Source: Paenibacillus sp. (lineage in GTDB: Bacteria > Bacillota > Bacilli > Paenibacillales > YIM-B00363). Taken from it: a DNA stretch of 64,000 bases. The stretch covers positions 1 to 64,000 of the forward strand of contig NZ_JAPSKE010000020.1 of assembly GCF_031177825.1 (NCBI RefSeq), given 5' to 3'. The notes below the pieces were generated by a model, which was given only the letters and a program-made list of their open reading frames with translations, was not told where the DNA came from and made no database searches. Every line of letters starts with the position of its first letter. Positions within the stretch are counted from its first letter, which is position 1. Of the stretch, positions 62,202 to 64,000 are shown in pieces. The position numbers and the translations under genes were made by a program.

Positions 62202-62884
62202 TTCGGCTCGAAGGCGTCTCGAAGACGTATCGGAACGGGGCGGTCGAGGTGCTAGCCTTGAAGCCGCTCGATCTCGCGATCGAGAAAGGCGAATACGTGG
62301 CGATCATGGGGCCGTCCGGCTCGGGCAAGTCGACGCTGATGAACATATTAGGCTGTCTCGATACGCCGACGAGCGGGACGTATACGCTCGACGGCGAACG
62401 GGTGGAGACGCTCGACGAAGAACGACTCGCGCTGGTGCGCAATAAGAAGATCGGCTTCGTGTTCCAGAACTTCCATCTGCTTCCGCGGCAGAGCATTTTG
62501 CGGAACGTAGAGCTGCCTTGCGTATACGGCGGCGTGCCTCGTTCGCAGCGGACGGAGCGAGCGAGGGAGCTGCTCGGGAAAGTCGGCCTCGGCGATCGCG
62601 TCCACCACCGGCCGAACGAGCTGTCGGGCGGGCAGCGGCAACGCGCGGCGATCGCGCGGGCGCTCGCGATGGAGCCGTCCGTGCTGCTCGCCGACGAGCC
62701 GACGGGGAACCTCGACGCGAAGTCGTCCGAGGACATCATGCGGCTGTTCGGGCGGCTGCACGCGGAAGGGGCGACCGTCATCTTGGTCACCCACGAGGCG
62801 GACATCGCGGCGCACGCGAATCGGGTGCTCCGGTTCGGCGACGGCGACATCGTCTCCGATACGAGGACGGTGAGCGAGCGATGA
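62198..62884 (+). CDS. ABC exporter ATPase, MacB/LolD-like
   Basis: 228 residues: Walker A GPSGSGKST, Q-loop GFVFQNFHLLPRQ, signature LSGGQRQRAAIARAL, Walker B VLLADEPTGNLD, switch VTHEADI. This is the standard MacB-type ATPase of peptide/antimicrobial exporters. Coupled by 4-base overlaps to the adaptor upstream and to the permease downstream. Confidence 0.95.
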   Translation: MIRLEGVSKTYRNGAVEVLALKPLDLAIEKGEYVAIMGPSGSGKSTLMNILGCLDTPTSGTYTLDGERVETLDEERLALVRNKKIGFVFQNFHLLPRQSILRNVELPCVYGGVPRSQRTERARELLGKVGLGDRVHHRPNELSGGQRQRAAIARALAMEPSVLLADEPTGNLDAKSSEDIMRLFGRLHAEGATVILVTHEADIAAHANRVLRFGDGDIVSDTRTVSER

Positions 62885-64000
62885 CGATTTTCGAAAATTT
62901 GGCGATCGCGCTGGACAATTTGCGCGGCAACAAAATGCGGTCGTTCCTGACGATCATCGGCATCGTCGTCGGCATCGCCGCCGTCGTGACGGTCGTCTCG
63001 ATCGGCCAGGCGGGCCAGTCGTCGATCGTCTCCGACATCGCGAAGTACGGGAAAGGCTACTTCGTCGTGCTGCCGGGCGGCGAAGGCGGAGGGACGGATG
63101 CGGATCTATTGATCACTTCGTCCGATCTGGACGCCGTCCGCAAGCTCGACGGCATCTCCGCCGCCGCGGGCACGACGTCCGCCCGCCTGACGACGACGAT
63201 CCGCTCGACGGATTATCGGCTGGACGTGACGGGGACGCCGGCGGAGTACGCGAAGCTGGCGGGGCTGGACTATGCGGCGGGCGGCTACTTCACCGCGGCG
63301 GAGGAACGGTCGCGGCAGCGGGTGCTCGTCGTCGCGGACAAGTTCGCGACGGAAGCGTTCGGCAGCGCTCAGGCCGCCATGAACCAACGGTTGAAATTCG
63401 GCGGGCGCGTGTACCGCATCATCGGCGTATACGTGACTGAGGAGTCGCTGCTGAGCGGACTGGGCGGCACGGTGTACGGCGCTTACGCGCCGTCCGGCTC
63501 CTTGCCCGGCGCCTCCGCCTCCGTTCGGTACGGGTATGTGGAGCTGCTCGCGAACACCGGGGATACGGAAGAGCTTCGGGATATCGTCGCCGATGTGAAG
63601 GAGCTGCTCGCGAAGCGGCACAACGCTTCGCCGACCGACTATTTGTCCCAGACCGGCGAGGAAGCGCAGCAGCAGGTGTCTCAGGTGTTCTCGATCCTGC
63701 AGGTCATTATCGGCTCGATCGCGGGGATCTCCTTGTTCGTCGGCGGCATCGGCGTCATGAACATCATGCTCGTCTCGGTTACCGAACGCACGAGGGAGAT
63801 CGGCATCCGCAAGGCGATCGGCGCGACGCCGGGGCTCATCATGGCGCAGTTCATGATCGAGGCGGTCATCTTGACGGTATTGGGCGGCTTGCTCGGCGCC
63901 GCCGTCGGGCTGCTGGCGTCGTGGGCGTTCTCGGTCGCGACGCAGTGGCCGTTCCTCGTGTCTTGGTGGGCCTTGCTGCTGGCCGTCGGCTTCTCGACGG
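62881..64000 (+). CDS. MacB/FtsX-like ABC permease, 3'-truncated by the window edge
   Basis: 373 codons visible, open to the last base. MTIFENLAIALDNLRGNKMRSFLTIIGIVVGIAAVVTVVSIG is the MacB N-terminal helix and its amphipathic lead; a ~220-residue extracytoplasmic MacB_PCD domain follows, then FSILQVIIGSIAGISLFVGGIGVMNIMLVSVTERTREIGIRKAIGATPGLIMAQFMIEA, the FtsX-family core. One more helix is expected past the edge. With the two preceding genes it forms a three-part exporter for peptides or other toxic compounds. Confidence 0.95.
   Translation, partial: MTIFENLAIALDNLRGNKMRSFLTIIGIVVGIAAVVTVVSIGQAGQSSIVSDIAKYGKGYFVVLPGGEGGGTDADLLITSSDLDAVRKLDGISAAAGTTSARLTTTIRSTDYRLDVTGTPAEYAKLAGLDYAAGGYFTAAEERSRQRVLVVADKFATEAFGSAQAAMNQRLKFGGRVYRIIGVYVTEESLLSGLGGTVYGAYAPSGSLPGASASVRYGYVELLANTGDTEELRDIVADVKELLAKRHNASPTDYLSQTGEEAQQQVSQVFSILQVIIGSIAGISLFVGGIGVMNIMLVSVTERTREIGIRKAIGATPGLIMAQFMIEAVILTVLGGLLGAAVGLLASWAFSVATQWPFLVSWWALLLAVGFST

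Overview
The window looks like chromosomal DNA of a high-GC, endospore-forming Bacillota, most likely of the Paenibacillaceae (Paenibacillus/Cohnella type). The evidence is a GerA-type germinant receptor operon, a collagen-like exosporium-type protein, RNase J, a GlpP antitermination system, a CsoR/CopZ/CopA copper operon, strong AGGAGG ribosome sites with frequent TTG/GTG starts, and GC-rich codon use. It is gene-dense. I saw no rRNA, tRNA, transposase, phage gene or CRISPR array. The first gene (collagen-like protein) and the last gene (MacB-like permease) run off the window.

Layout. 1-5 kb: collagen-like protein, GGCT-like protein, SulP transporter, RNase J. 5-10 kb: a small HTH regulator, an alpha/beta hydrolase divergent from an ABC exporter, a second hydrolase and a YdjO-like protein. 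10-14 kb: glycerol regulon glpP-glpK-glpD, with two attenuator leaders sharing a sequence motif. 14-16 kb: a solitary FliD-like protein and a GNAT. 16-22 kb: a ger operon (A-C-B order) and an orphan sensor kinase. 22.5-26.5 kb: csoR and copZ-copA-lipoprotein. 26.5-31.5 kb: MFS transporter, lipoprotein, CNNM/CBS protein, TcyP-like symporter. 31.5-34.4 kb: a ykkC-family riboswitch with terminator in front of a three-gene ABC-2 exporter. 34-40 kb: small membrane proteins, a membrane-anchored GNAT, a two-component system, an AraC regulator. 40.5-47 kb: a BmrCD-like heterodimeric exporter and a second ABC-2 pair. 47-52 kb: Nudix, EcsC-like, MmyB-type regulator divergent from an azoreductase, YkvA-like, PNPOx-like. 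52-55 kb: a MocR-type regulator lacking the PLP lysine, a lipoprotein and a secreted protein. 55.2-57.7 kb: BNR propeller, ubiquitin-like MoaD/ThiS protein and E1-like ThiF/MoeB. 58-64 kb: MFS, AEC and Yip1 proteins, then a MacAB-like exporter.

The most interesting points are the BNR/Ubl/E1 cassette, the ykkC riboswitch on an uncharacterised exporter, the paired GlpP leaders, the MocR with Arg in place of its Schiff-base Lys, an apparent shared operator for the HTH regulator at 5.1 kb and the promoter region at 6.7 kb, and a near-identical bidirectional terminator used at two distant convergent gene ends.
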